Shown here piece after piece: positions 1 to 10,157 of a stretch of DNA of 64,000 bases (position 1 is the first letter of the stretch; every line of letters begins with the position of its first letter). The position numbers were made by a program, and so were the translations under genes. The stretch is from Dreissena polymorpha (lineage: Eukaryota > Mollusca > Bivalvia > Myida > Dreissenidae), in contig NC_068366.1 in NCBI RefSeq assembly GCF_020536995.1, positions 69,319,030 through 69,383,029 on the forward strand, written 5' to 3'. The notes below the pieces were generated by a model. That model searched no databases. It was not told the origin of the DNA and was given only the letters and a program-made list of their open reading frames with translations.

Positions 1-200
1 GTTAAGTACATAGGATAAAACTTTCATCTTATTTAGCCTATTTAGCTTATTTAGCGAGTTTAGTATATATGTTAAAACATACATCATATTAAGCCTATTT
101 AGCCTATTTATCACCGTGTTCAGCTTATTTAGCCTATTTAACAAGTTAAGTACATATGTTCACACATGCATCCTATTTAGCACCCTCTTCAGCATAGCGA
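1..200. repeat. degenerate short tandem repeats (ttagcctat-like)
   Basis: Variants of tatttagcctatttagc recur many times here, mixed with a longer unit containing gagtttagta and gttaaaacatacatc. The same cctatttagcg words occur at the junction of each 182 bp unit to the right, so this may be a decayed edge of that array. It is not a canonical telomere repeat. Confidence 0.5.
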
Positions 201-1275
201 GTTTAGTACTTGGGTTGAAACATGACACCTAAGGGTCGGGGTCATATACAGCTTGTTTAGCGTAAAATGCGCTATTTACATGGCGAGTGGGTATGCACCT
301 TTAATGTCCGCTTTCGGACAAACAAGAGTTATTCTCCGGAAGCGATCTAGTACACGCCAATCTTTCGTCAGCTCGCTGTCGGGCTAATCTAGTATCGGTC
401 CGGGTTTTTAATTATGGTCGGCGTAACATACAGTCTATTCAGAATATTATTTGCTATGTACATGACGATAGGGTATGCACCTTTAAGGTCAGCTTTCAGA
501 CAAACAAAAGTTATCCTAAGGAAAAAACCTAGGGCACGCTAAACTCTCGTCGGCCGCCTGTCGGCACGGAATTTTAATTAGGGTTGGCGTCGCGTACGGC
601 CTATTTAGCGCATTTCTAGTATGCGCTATTTCTATGGCAAGTTGTTATGAATATTTAAGGGCCTCTTTTGAACAAACATGAGTTATCCCCGGAAGCGACC
701 TTGTATATTAAGCTGAACTCCTATCGGCTGCCAGTCGGGCCGATCTGGTTTCGAACGGAGTTTTTAATTTAGGTCGGCGTCACCTATAGCCTATTTAGCG
801 TATGTTTTATGCTCTCTTCACATGGCGATTGGGTATGTACCTTTACGGGCCATTTCGGACAAATAAGAGTTATCCCCCGGAAGCGACCTAGTGCACGCTA
901 AACTCCCGTTGGCTGCCTGTCGGGCTGATCTATTTTCGGTCCGGTGTTTTAGTCAGGGTCTTCGTAACCTACAGCCTATTAAGCGAATTAGGCTCTATTT
1001 ACATGGCGAGTGGGTATGCTCCTTTAAGGGATCCTTTCGGACAAACAAGATTTATCCCCCGGAAGCGACGTAGTGCAAGCTGAACTCCCGTCAGTTGCCT
1101 GTCGTCCTAATCTAGTCTCGGCCCGGGGTTTTAATTAGGGTCTGCGTCACCTACAACCTTTTAAGCGATTTAGGGTCTATTTACATGGCGCGTTGGTATG
1201 CACCTTTAAGGGCCTTTTCGGACAAACAAGAGTTATCCCCCGGAAGCGACCTAGTACAAGCTGAACTCCCGTCTT
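201..1275 (+). repeat. ~182 bp tandem repeat array, forward orientation
   Basis: A unit of about 180-183 bp recurs. Landmarks in order are ggcgagtgggtatgcacctt, a word with cggacaaacaagagttat, ggaagcgacctag, gtcgggctgatct and a ttagggtcggcgtcacctac-like word. The gtcgggct landmark recurs near 380, 735, 919 and 1102, with a damaged copy near 560. Units differ by scattered substitutions and small indels, so the array is old or weakly homogenised. It stops abruptly near 1275. The same unit returns in inverted orientation from about 3020. Confidence 0.85.
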
Positions 1276-3019
1276 CGGAGCCTTTCAATACACGAAGATT
1301 AACAATCCTTTCAATTTCAGTTAAAAAATACCCAACACTTTATAATTATGTGACATGTTTGGCTTACTTTATCTGAATATTGCAGATTTTGTATTCATTT
1401 GTATTGGGAATCTACAGGACAGAACAAAGGGTTATCAGCCTTATATGTTTATGTGAAACAAGTGATCCCCAGCGCTAGACAAGGGCATCAGGGGCATAAT
1501 GTTAAATAACTCGGTAGAGTTTTTAAATTCTATATACTAAATGCGGAAGTCATGTGCATTGCGGTTTAAGTTTATCAGTTTTAGTAAAAATTATAAGCCC
1601 TCGGGCCCAGGGGTCACTAGCTTTACTTAAACCTGTTTAATTCAGTACGAGAGAATCCCTGATTTAATATGCTCTGTACGGCAAAAAACAAACATATTTC
1701 CAAACATTTTAACAAAGCACAAAAGCATGTAAATAAAGCGAGAGCTTAGAATATCTAATTTGTATGGCGTTCTGTCCAAATTACTGTCATACACAGCATG
1801 TGCTCGAGTACTGTATTAACAGATATTGTTTTGCAATTTTGTGTTCAAGTTGTTTAAAAAGCGACAAGTGTTTCATTTCATTTAAATTGAATGATCAAAT
1901 GTACCTAAGTATTGCTACTGGACGTATCGTGTGCTTTTTAGCAACCACTCAATATTGACACTGAATGAAGAATGCTACAAATGGAATTGCACTCAGACTC
2001 ATAACCAAATAAAGTTTAAAATCGTTCTAATTGGCAAACCTATCGCCGAGGTTCAATGGTGCATCCCTTCAAACTAATAAGCTCTGTGCATACATCATAA
2101 TTTAAGACTGTAATAGTCTTGCAAAAAAATTATTTTGAGATTCGTCGCCTCTTCAAATTAAGACCAAAACGTCATGATTGCACGAAGTCTTTAGAATTAC
2201 GAATAATTGAAACGGTATTGAATTACATCTTTTGCATTCATAACCCTGAACAAACGTTTCATTTCTAGCCGCACTATATATGAAATCTAATCTTTTCATC
2301 TCCGTTGCTTTTAATTGCTTTTAATTGCTTGCAATACTCAAGATTCAATCCCCTTAGGTATTATACATACTAAATACAATCCAAATACGGTGCATGCCTC
2401 AACTATAAATATACCAAAAAAATCGAAAAATAATTCACAAGATATCACACAATAAAACATTTAAACCGTATTTAAATTTTAAAGAGATGTTTTGGAATAA
2501 AAATGTGCTTTTTAATTGATCATTAATTAATAAATATAATACCAATTATGTATACTTGTAAGAAAAGAAATATTATGAAGTAAGTTTGTTTTTATATGTC
2601 ATTCTTTTCAGATTAGTGCCATCATGCAAAGTAGCACACGGCTTAAAGGTCATCATGCAATTTATTATTATTTCCGAATTTCACAGACTATAAAATATGC
2701 AAAATGTGTTTTGTTTAAACACAAGGCACAAACAAAAGTGTTTCAAAGCCAATAGTAATATAGTAGTTTAACTCGTTTGTATTTGATTATATCGCAAAAA
2801 TCAATTCGAACCTTAGTTATATATTTGAGATGGTTTGAAATAAGATGATGGGCAAAACAGATGTGTACTTTATATTTCTTACCCCAACTGTTCACATCAA
2901 CTATGATTGACAGTGATTAAAATCTGTTGTTTACAAACAGCGGCTTTAAATCAGGGGGAGGGGGGGGGGAGGGGGCATGCGTATACGGGAGCGTACCGGC
3001 TTTAAGTGATGTTTGTTGG
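1276..3019. other. spacer between inverted repeat arrays, no gene seen
   Basis: AT-rich sequence with no open frame that looks coding. The only marked feature is a G-rich tract at about 2955-2976, followed by a second cggctttaa word. It separates the forward and inverted 182 bp arrays. Confidence 0.6.
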
Positions 3020-4615
3020 AACAAGGTCAGCTAAATAGGCAGCCGACCGAAGTTCAGTTTGTATTAGGTCGCTTCCGGGGAATAACTTTTGTTTGTCCGA
3101 AAGGGACATAAAAGGTGCATACCCACTCGCCGAGTAAATAGAGAATAACAAATACGCTAAAAGACTGCAGATGAGGCCGTCCCTAATTAAAACCCCTGGC
3201 CGAAACTAGATCAGCCCGACAGGCAGCCGACGGGAGTTTAGCGAGCACTAGGTCGCTTTCGGGGAATAACTCTTGTTTGTCCGAAATGGGCTGTTAAAGT
3301 GCATACCCACTCGTCATGTAAATAGAGCCTAATTCGCTAAATAGGCTGAAGGTAACGCCGACCCTAATTGAATCCTCGGGCTGCAAATAGATCAGCCCGA
3401 TAGAGAGCCGACGGGAGTTCAGCGTGCACAAGGTCGCTTCCGGAGGATCACTCTTGTTTGTCCGAAAGGAACCATTAAAGGTGCATACCCACTTGCCCAG
3501 AAACTAGAGCATAATACATTCGCTAAATAGGCCGTAGGTGACGCCTAATTTAAACCCCGGGACGAAACTAGATCAGCCCGACAGGCAGCCAACGGGAGTT
3601 CAGCGTGCACTAGGTCGCTTCCTGGGAATAACTCTTATTTGAACGAAAGGGGTCCTTAAAGATACCCGCTCGCCATGTAAATAGAGCATTATACATACGC
3701 AAAATAGGCTGAAGATGACGCCGACCCTAATTTAAATCCCGGGCCGAAACTTGATCAGCCCGACTGGCAGCCGACAAGAGTTCAGCGTGCAATAGGTCGC
3801 TTAAAGGGAATAACTTTTTTTTGTCCAAAAAGAGCCCTTGAAAGTGCATTCACACTTGCCAAGTAAATAGTGCATAATACGCTAAATAGGCTTTAGGTGG
3901 CGCCGACCCTAATTAAAATTCCGAGCCGAAACTAGATCAGCCCGTCAGGCAGCCGACGGGAGTTCAGCTTGCACTAGGTCGCTTGCAGATGATAACTCTT
4001 GTTTTTCCGAAAGCGTCCCTTAAAGTTGCATACCCACTCGCCATGTAAATAGCTCATAATGCGCTATTTTGATTTTAGGTGACTTTGACCCTTATTTAAA
4101 CCCAGGGCCGAAAATAGATCAGCCCGACAGGCAGCCGACGGGAGTTCAGCTTGCACAAAGTCGCTTCCATGGGATAAATCTTGTTTGTCCGAAAGGGCCC
4201 TACAATGAACATACCCACTCGCTATGTAAATAGAGCATTATACGCTAAATAGGCTGTATGTGACACCGACCCTAATTAAAACCCCGGGCCGAAACCAGAT
4301 CAGCCCGACAGGCAGCCGACGGGAGTTAAGCGTGCAATAAGTTTCTTCCGGAGGATAAATCTTGTTTGTCCGAAAGGGGCCCGTAAGTGTGCATACCCAA
4401 TCGCCATGTTAATTGAGCATAATACATACGCTTAATAGACTATAAGGGACGCCGACCCTAATTAAAAACGTTCGAAACTAGATCAGCCCGACTGGCAGCC
4501 GACGGGAGTTTAGCTTGCTCTAGGTCCGTTCCGGGGGATAACTCATGGTTGTTCGAAAGAGGCCCTTAAATGTTCATAACAACTCGCCAGAAAAAAGTGC
4601 ATTCTAGTAAAATGC
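3020..4615 (-). repeat. ~182 bp tandem repeat array, inverted orientation
   Basis: The unit is the reverse complement of that at 201-1275. The landmark tcagcccgacaggcagccga begins near 3211, 3392, 3573, 3755, 3937, 4119, 4300 and 4483, giving periods of 181-183 bp, so at least eight units are present. Landmarks within a unit, in order, are ggtcgcttccgg, ataactcttgtttgtccgaa, gtgcatacccactcgccatg, aaataggctgtaggtgacgc and cctaattaaaaccccgggcc. Confidence 0.9.
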
Positions 4616-5246
4616 TCCAATAATGTCGCTTTAATGGAATTACCATTTTTATGCATTTGCTTCTTAATATTAAATCACCTAAACTTGTTTTATTAGTAGC
4701 ACAGCCCCATTAATATTTTTATTTATTACTGCCCTTGGAATTTGTTCACGTCATTATGTCATTATGGATTTTTGTGACGTCATACGACCGACTTTCCCAG
4801 TTGTAATCTACATGCATAGGTCATTGGGTTTATAACGTTCCATTTTATTTATATTTTCTCTCTGATAAGCGTTTCTTGTTTGATTTAATTATTTTTATTT
4901 TTTTTAGCAGTCACATAAACAGCCAAGCTATGTAATATGGAATTTTTACACCCATTATTGCTGCTTCTTCCTGTATTTGCGCGATGATTATCTGAGATAT
5001 TAACTCTATGATTCTATATTCTCAAATCTTTTCTATAAAGAAGGAATGTAGTTGACAATTGTTAATAGTTTTATTTGATCGTTCGTCAAAAAGTTGTAAT
5101 TCTGTTACTCTTGTATCTTCAATGCAATTGAGTAATTAAATAGTAATTAAATTGAATGCGTTTTAATTCCCTTTTATTATTGTTTAATTTGAGTTACAAT
5201 GCTATGACGTTAAATTTTATTTACACTTAAATGTATTATGAATATT
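4616..5246. other. AT-rich spacer, no gene seen
   Basis: Unique-looking AT-rich sequence between blocks of the inverted 182 bp array. No coding signal or recognisable repeat. Confidence 0.5.
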
Positions 5247-5485
5247 GCTGGGCCAAGTGTGAGGTTGAGCGCTCTATAACCAGGTTTAAACCCCCAATGC
5301 GTTGCATTGACCGTTCCAAGGCGGTGACCCCAGCTTTATTCATATTTTGTGTTTATGTTGGTTTGTATGGTGCTATTTTGTACTGTTTGGGCAATCGGTC
5401 ACTTGCCTTGAATAAAGGACCAACTAATTGTTTTTAATGAAAATTCAATACTGCTCCAGCAGCTGGAGTTTCACTTCTTTATATT
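5247..5485 (+). repeat. SINE-like interspersed repeat, copy 1 (most complete)
   Basis: It starts gctgggccaagtgtgaggtt and passes a box-B-like ggtttaaaccc. It then runs through the conserved words tgaccgttccaaggcggtga and gggcaatcggtcacttgcct, and ends ctggagtttcacttctttat. Further copies lie at 15842-16035, 38374-38624 (reverse) and 52548-52628 plus 53777-53867 (split by an insertion). Pol III box A and B resemblance suggests a tRNA-derived SINE, but a MITE cannot be excluded. Confidence 0.65.
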
Positions 5486-5749
5486 AATAGGCCGTACGTG
5501 ACGCCAACCCTAATTAAAACCCCGGGCCGAAACTAGGTTAGGCCGACAGGCGGCCGACGAGAGTTCAGCGTGCACTAGGTTGACTTGTTTGTCTGAAAGC
5601 TGACCTTAAATGTGCGTACCCACTCACCATGTACGTAGCAAAGTATACGCTAAATAGACTGCATGTGACGCCGGCCATAATTTAAACACCGGGCTTACAT
5701 TAGATCGCTTCTGGGGGATAACCCTTTTTTGTCAAAAAGCGGCCATTAA
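5486..5749 (-). repeat. 182 bp repeat units, inverted, left of a MITE insertion
   Basis: About one and a half units of the inverted array, beginning aataggccgtacgtgacgcc. The last unit is interrupted at a TTAA (5746-5749) inside the word that is normally ttaaaggtgcataccc, and resumes on the other side of the MITE at 6248. Confidence 0.8.
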
Positions 5750-6247
5750 AGGGATCTTTTCACGTTTTGGTAAATTGACAAAATTAAAAAAAGTTGTTTT
5801 AGATTCGCAAATTTTCGTTTAAGTTATGATATTTTGTGAGGAAACAGTAATACTGAACATTTACACTGTCTAATATTGCCATTATATGCATCTTTTGACG
5901 ATTTAAAAACCTGAAAATTTTAAAGCGTTGCAACGCGAAACGATTGAATAATATGGAGAGTTTTGTTGTTGTCGTTTAATTTTGTGAAACTACAAAGATT
6001 GCTTATATAAACTATAAAATACGTCGTCCATACATACGTGGCAGGATGGCCGAGCGGTCTAATTGGTTTTTGCTTTAGGACTCCGGGGGTCACTGGTTCG
6101 AGCCCTGCTGCGGGCTACTTTTTTCCTTTTTTTAAATTGTATTATTGATGTTTTACTGGAGCTTTTTAGATCCAGTGTTTACATTTATCAATATAAAGCA
6201 TTTAATGACAAACTTCAAAACATGCTAAAATCTGTGAAAAGGCCCCT
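5750..6247 (+). mobile_element. TTAA-flanked MITE with tRNA-like core, copy 1
   Basis: The element lies between two TTAA copies (5746-5749 and 6248-6251) inside a 182 bp unit, so the target duplication and borders can be read directly. Terminal inverted repeats are agggatcttttcac and, reverse complemented from the right end, aggggccttttcac. The family has a palindromic word around gcgttgcaacgcgaaacg and a tRNA-like segment near its middle. TTAA duplication is typical of piggyBac-superfamily elements. There is no transposase, so it is non-autonomous. Other copies: 9032-9513, 17404-17806, 50791-51171. Confidence 0.85.
6041..6117 (+). pseudogene. tRNA-like sequence inside MITE copy 1
   Basis: It has a good box A (gatggccgagcggtctaa) and box B (ggttcgagccc) with tRNA-Leu/Ser-like spacing and a long variable part. 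Acceptor and T stems pair poorly, and the 9.1 kb and 50.9 kb copies are similarly degenerate. It is best read as a pol III-like module carried by the transposon, not a working tRNA gene. Confidence 0.55.
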
Positions 6248-6251
6248 TTAA

Positions 6252-6925
6252 AAGTGCATACCCACTCGCCATGTTAATAGCGCATACTACGCTTAATAAG
6301 TTGTATATGACGCCGAGCATAATTAAAACCCCGGTCCAAAACTGGATCAGCCCGACATGCAGCGGAAGTGAGTTCAGCGTGCACTATGTTGATTCCCTCG
6401 GGGGTAACTTGTGTTTGTCCGAAAGCGGTCCTTTAAGGTGCATACTATCTCTCAATGTAAATAGCGCATCATACGCTAAATAGGCTGTATGTGACGCCGA
6501 CCCAAATTAAACCACGGACCGAAACTAGATCAGACCGACATGCAGCCGTCGGGAGTTCAGCGCAATGTAAATAGCTCATTATACACATAATAGGCTGTAT
6601 GTGACGCCGACCCTAATTAAAACCTTGGGCCGAAACTAGGTTATCCCGATGGGCAGCCGACGTGAGGTCAGCGTACATTAGGTCGCTTCCGTTAGAAAAC
6701 TCTTGTTTGTCCGCAAGGGGTCCTTCAAGGACCATGCCCACTCTTAATGTAAATGACGCATAATACGCTAAATAGGCTATATGTGAGGCTGACCCTTATT
6801 AAAATCCCGGGTCGAAATTAGGTCAGTCCGACAGAAGGTCAGCGTTCACTAGGTCGCTTCCGTGGTATGACTCTTGCTTGTCAAAAGGGGCTCTTAAAGG
6901 TGCATACAAACTCGTTGTGGAAATG
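6252..6925 (-). repeat. 182 bp repeat units, inverted, right of the MITE
   Basis: About three and a half degenerate units, with gtgcatacccactcgcc, a gatcagaccgacatgcagcc variant and ggtcgcttccg words. One unit near 6560 is shortened internally, with one aaatagctcat segment joined to a gcgcaatg word. The array ends near 6925. Confidence 0.8.
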
Positions 6926-8272
6926 AGTTGTCAATAGCCTGCTCAACAGGCTGTATATTTTATCCTTTTTAAATTTTGCTAAAAAAGAGGTTGAGAATTA
7001 TTATGATGCTATTTAGCCTAAAAAGGCTTACTCTTATATATGTTTAGACCTATTAAAATAAACTTTCGAAAAAGGCGTATTAAGGCGAATAGGCTTCTTA
7101 TAAGGCTAAATGATTATGTTTCAACCTATTTAATGAGTATTAGGTAGTATTTAGCGTGGATGTACTTAAGGGTGGCCTAATACGAGGAGAGATATTATTA
7201 ACTTTGTCAGAAAGCACATCTGGAAAAGACTAAAACAATCTCGCTTTAAGGGGAAACTTACACAATAATTGTTTTAAGAAACGTGAAGGAAAACGCATTT
7301 CTAAGATCAATATAGCTGGCTTATATATTCAGGACTTGAATAGTAACCTACGGCATGGAACTCTCACTAACATATATAATTACATAACGTTGCGGGCACG
7401 ATGGTAAGTTGTTATATCACGTGTATAAATTCTCATGAAGTTCAGACATAAATCTAGGCTGTTTCTCAGACACACCAGCGGAAGACTACTTCAGAAATGA
7501 CGGGCGAACAAGATCCAGATTCTCCAGGAAACGGAATAAGACCTACCGAAATACCTTCTTTTCTTAGACTACTATAGAAAGGGGTACATGATAATGTCAA
7601 CGGATCGATGCCCTCGAATTTCCCTGGTTCATCATGCGAATCTCTTGTTTTGAACGTCTGTCATTATAACTAGTTTTACACAACATTAGAAATAAGACTG
7701 ATTACATTTCACCATGTATACATTAATTATGAGCCTTATTCTATGCCGTCTTAATCCAGGCTTTAAACAAGGAATACGAATGCATAGTAATGCATCTTTC
7801 AAGGTTTAAAATTCCGGGTAAATTAGAGGTCTTTTATTTGATGTGTATGTTTTGGAAATATAAACAATAACATGGAATCATTAGAATGTTTCTAGACCTA
7901 AACTGGTAACCTGTAATATAAATTAATAAAATAACATATTATTGTTTATAATAAATACACATGTATAGATTGTGTTCACAATTTAAGGATCGCTATATTT
8001 ATACCCAAGGTCAAAATACAAGTCACAATATGTAATTTTAAAAACAGTGCAGTATTAACAGTTTTATTAGGAATATTCTAAAATATTTAGTACATTATTT
8101 ATTGTATAAACTTATTTTAATTTCTAATTAAATAAACATCAAAATCTATGGAAGCAACATATGAGATTTTGATTATTCGTGCTTATGTTTGACTTAATTG
8201 TAGACAATCAGAGCGTTTGAACTATATATTACGAAAAACATATTTAATATTATAACTGCTTGAAAACTAATC
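6926..8272. other. non-coding AT-rich sequence
   Basis: Between 6985 and 7180 there are loosely repeated ttagcctaaaaaggct-like words resembling those at 1-200. The rest shows no coding or recognisable repeat signal. Confidence 0.45.
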
Positions 8273-8380
8273 GAGCAGTCTGGTCAGGAGCTACCCTGTC
8301 CGCTAAAGATACACGCAATATTGTGTGGTCTAATTAGCGGAAAGTTCCTAGCCAGGCTGTTCGCTGGCAGCATGTATAGC
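8273..8380. repeat. possible interspersed repeat fragment
   Basis: A higher-GC stretch beginning gagcagtctggtcaggagct, with a hairpin formed by ccgctaaagat and the later ctaattagcgg. It resembles hairpin-rich repeats common in bivalve genomes. The family is not identified and only one copy is present here. Confidence 0.3.
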
Positions 8381-8757
8381 ATTATACCCGTTTTCGCATG
8401 ACGCGTTCCGTGCCTTTCTAACAATTGCTTTAAATGAAAACAGATAGCAGATAAACAACATGAGGGGGGCAATCAGTTTCTTTTACAAAATCCCGATCTA
8501 ACACATCTGTAACTGCTTTAACAGATTCACTATTATTACGCGCAGATTTATTGTTTTAGCAATGCTCTTTCGGGTAAAGAATACAATGTTATCGTATAAC
8601 CAGGTCCATAAGAATAAATAATAAATTGATTGACGCCAACTTTTTTTCCAAAATTGAATATATTTTTCTTATTCTATTTTTAACAAGTATGTCATTCTGA
8701 CCCTGCTCGTAAATAAAATAATCATATGTAAATTTGTCATCTTAAAATCACACATTT

Positions 8758-9031
8758 TCATTTGAGATACACATTGTTTGATTCAGCACTTTCGATATCG
8801 GGTGGGGTCGCCTCAGTGACGTCACTACTTTCTTGCCTGGGTGTTTGCTTGCTGACCTCTGGTGGTAGGGCAAGTCCGCCGGAAGTGGCCGACCACTCTA
8901 AACGCGAAGCATAGTATCCGCAAAAAGAACCACGTTCCATAGTGTTAAGCCACTGTTTTAACAGGTACGGCCCCGGACGAGTTCCTGCCTGTCCCTCAAG
9001 AAAATGGCGGAGTGCGTCTGAGTGTCCATAA
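8758..9031 (-). pseudogene. coding-like remnant of unknown family, C-terminal side
   Basis: A minus-strand open stretch of about 90 codons ends at a stop near 8758 and is clearly richer in G+C than its surroundings. It contains the words FLEGQAGTRPGPYLLKQWLN and TMERGSFCGYYASRLEW. I do not recognise the protein. It runs directly into the TTAA MITE at 9032. Another coding-like minus-strand stretch lies on the far side (9528-9715). I infer that the MITE landed in a coding sequence, or in a retrocopy or other mobile sequence that is now a fossil. Confidence 0.4.
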
Positions 9032-9513
9032 AGGGGCCTTTTCAAAGATTTTGGCATGTATTGAGTCCTGTCATACAATGCTTTATATTTATAAGTGTTA
9101 ACATTGGATCTGAAAAGCTTCAGTAAAAATCAAGAATAAAAAAGTAATCCTCAACAGTGCTCGAAACACTGACCCCTGGAGTCCTGGAGTAAAAGTTTAC
9201 CCATAGACAACTCGGCCATCCGTGCTCATACACTGTAGGAAGTAAATTATACTTTATACAAGCAATCCTCGTAGTTTCACAAAATATAAAGACACCAAAA
9301 GAACTCTCCAAATTATTTAATCGTTTCGCGTTGCAACGCGTTATAATTTTCAGATTATGTATCGTCAAAAGATGCATATAATTGCTATTTTAGAGCATGG
9401 TAAATATTCAGTTTTACTGTTTCCTCACAAATATCATAACTAAAACGAAAATTTGCGAATCTGAAACATTTTTATTTTATTTTGTCAAGTTACCAAAACG
9501 TGAAAATGCCCCT
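9032..9513 (-). mobile_element. TTAA MITE, copy 2 (reverse orientation)
   Basis: The left end is aggggccttttcaaagatttt and the right end is acgtgaaaatgcccct followed by TTAA. The left target copy has drifted to ataa. It contains the palindromic word tttcgcgttgcaacgcg and the tRNA-like core on the minus strand (about 9150-9225), so it is a diverged copy of the element at 5750-6247. Confidence 0.8.
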
Positions 9514-9527
9514 TTAATGCCCTATTG

Positions 9528-9715
9528 ATTCTCGACTTGTCTTGTCAAAGTCGCTCGCGAGGAGGTTCTGTTCATACTGTTTAAAAGTTTCACCCCATCC
9601 CCCGGACGTATTTGCTATCCTTATATGCTTGTTTCTCGTGTAACTTTTCTTGGCAACCTCCGCTAAAACTTCAATAGCGTAATCGAATTTCTGGTTATCA
9701 GATGCCTAAATGCAT
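9528..9715 (-). pseudogene. coding-like remnant of unknown family, upstream side of a MITE
   Basis: Minus-strand sequence open for about 60 codons, with words such as EVAKKSYTRNKHIRIANT and GGWGETFKQYEQNLLASDF. Composition and codon pattern look protein-coding, but the family is not recognised. It lies immediately upstream, on the minus strand, of the MITE that separates it from 8758-9031. Treated as a broken, fossil coding sequence. Confidence 0.35.
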
Positions 9716-9821
9716 TGCTTAATTCCTTCGTGGAAAACACTGTTTAAGTCATATTGTTTTATGTTCCCTTCAAATCTCTATTTAATGACTTTTTAGTCAT
9801 GTATAAACGACTGTGGTAATA

Positions 9822-10157
9822 CTAACTTGCTGTATTATAGATTTTTTTTATCAACCTGCTCTTTTTCTTTATTTCAAACAAAAATTTCTTCAAATTGTTG
9901 TTAATTGTTATTAATGTCTTCAGAATTGTAACACGTGGTTTGGTAATGTCGCCCATTGTGTAATCAGTAGCCGATACAATAACATGTACACCATGTGAGC
10001 TCCCAAGGCTAAATGATAAAAACTGACCACTGTTCAACCATGCACGAATATCCTCGTGCTTAACAGCGTCCCCTAGCGGAAAGAAACATAATGAAGGGAA
10101 AATAATTTTCGTCTCATTCAATAAATTTAGAACGTCGAAAATTATATAAATCATCAA
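9822..10157 (-). pseudogene. possible further coding remnant, unrecognised
   Basis: A 111-codon minus-strand frame whose middle (about 9925-10085) looks more protein-like than its AT-rich ends, including HEDIRAWLNSGQFLSFSLGS and HVIVSATDYTMGD. It could be an exon or remnant of the same sequence as at 8.8-9.7 kb. There is no family match and no clear splice pair, so confidence is low. Confidence 0.2.

Noticed and set aside
1-200. Telomeric repeats
   Set aside because: The words are irregular and lack the TTAGGG motif expected in molluscs.
6041-6117. Functional tRNA-Leu or tRNA-Ser gene
   Set aside because: Stems pair badly and the same sequence occurs in other MITE copies, so it is part of a mobile repeat.
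201-6925. CRISPR-like array
   Set aside because: Units are contiguous 182 bp repeats without unique spacers, in a eukaryotic context.
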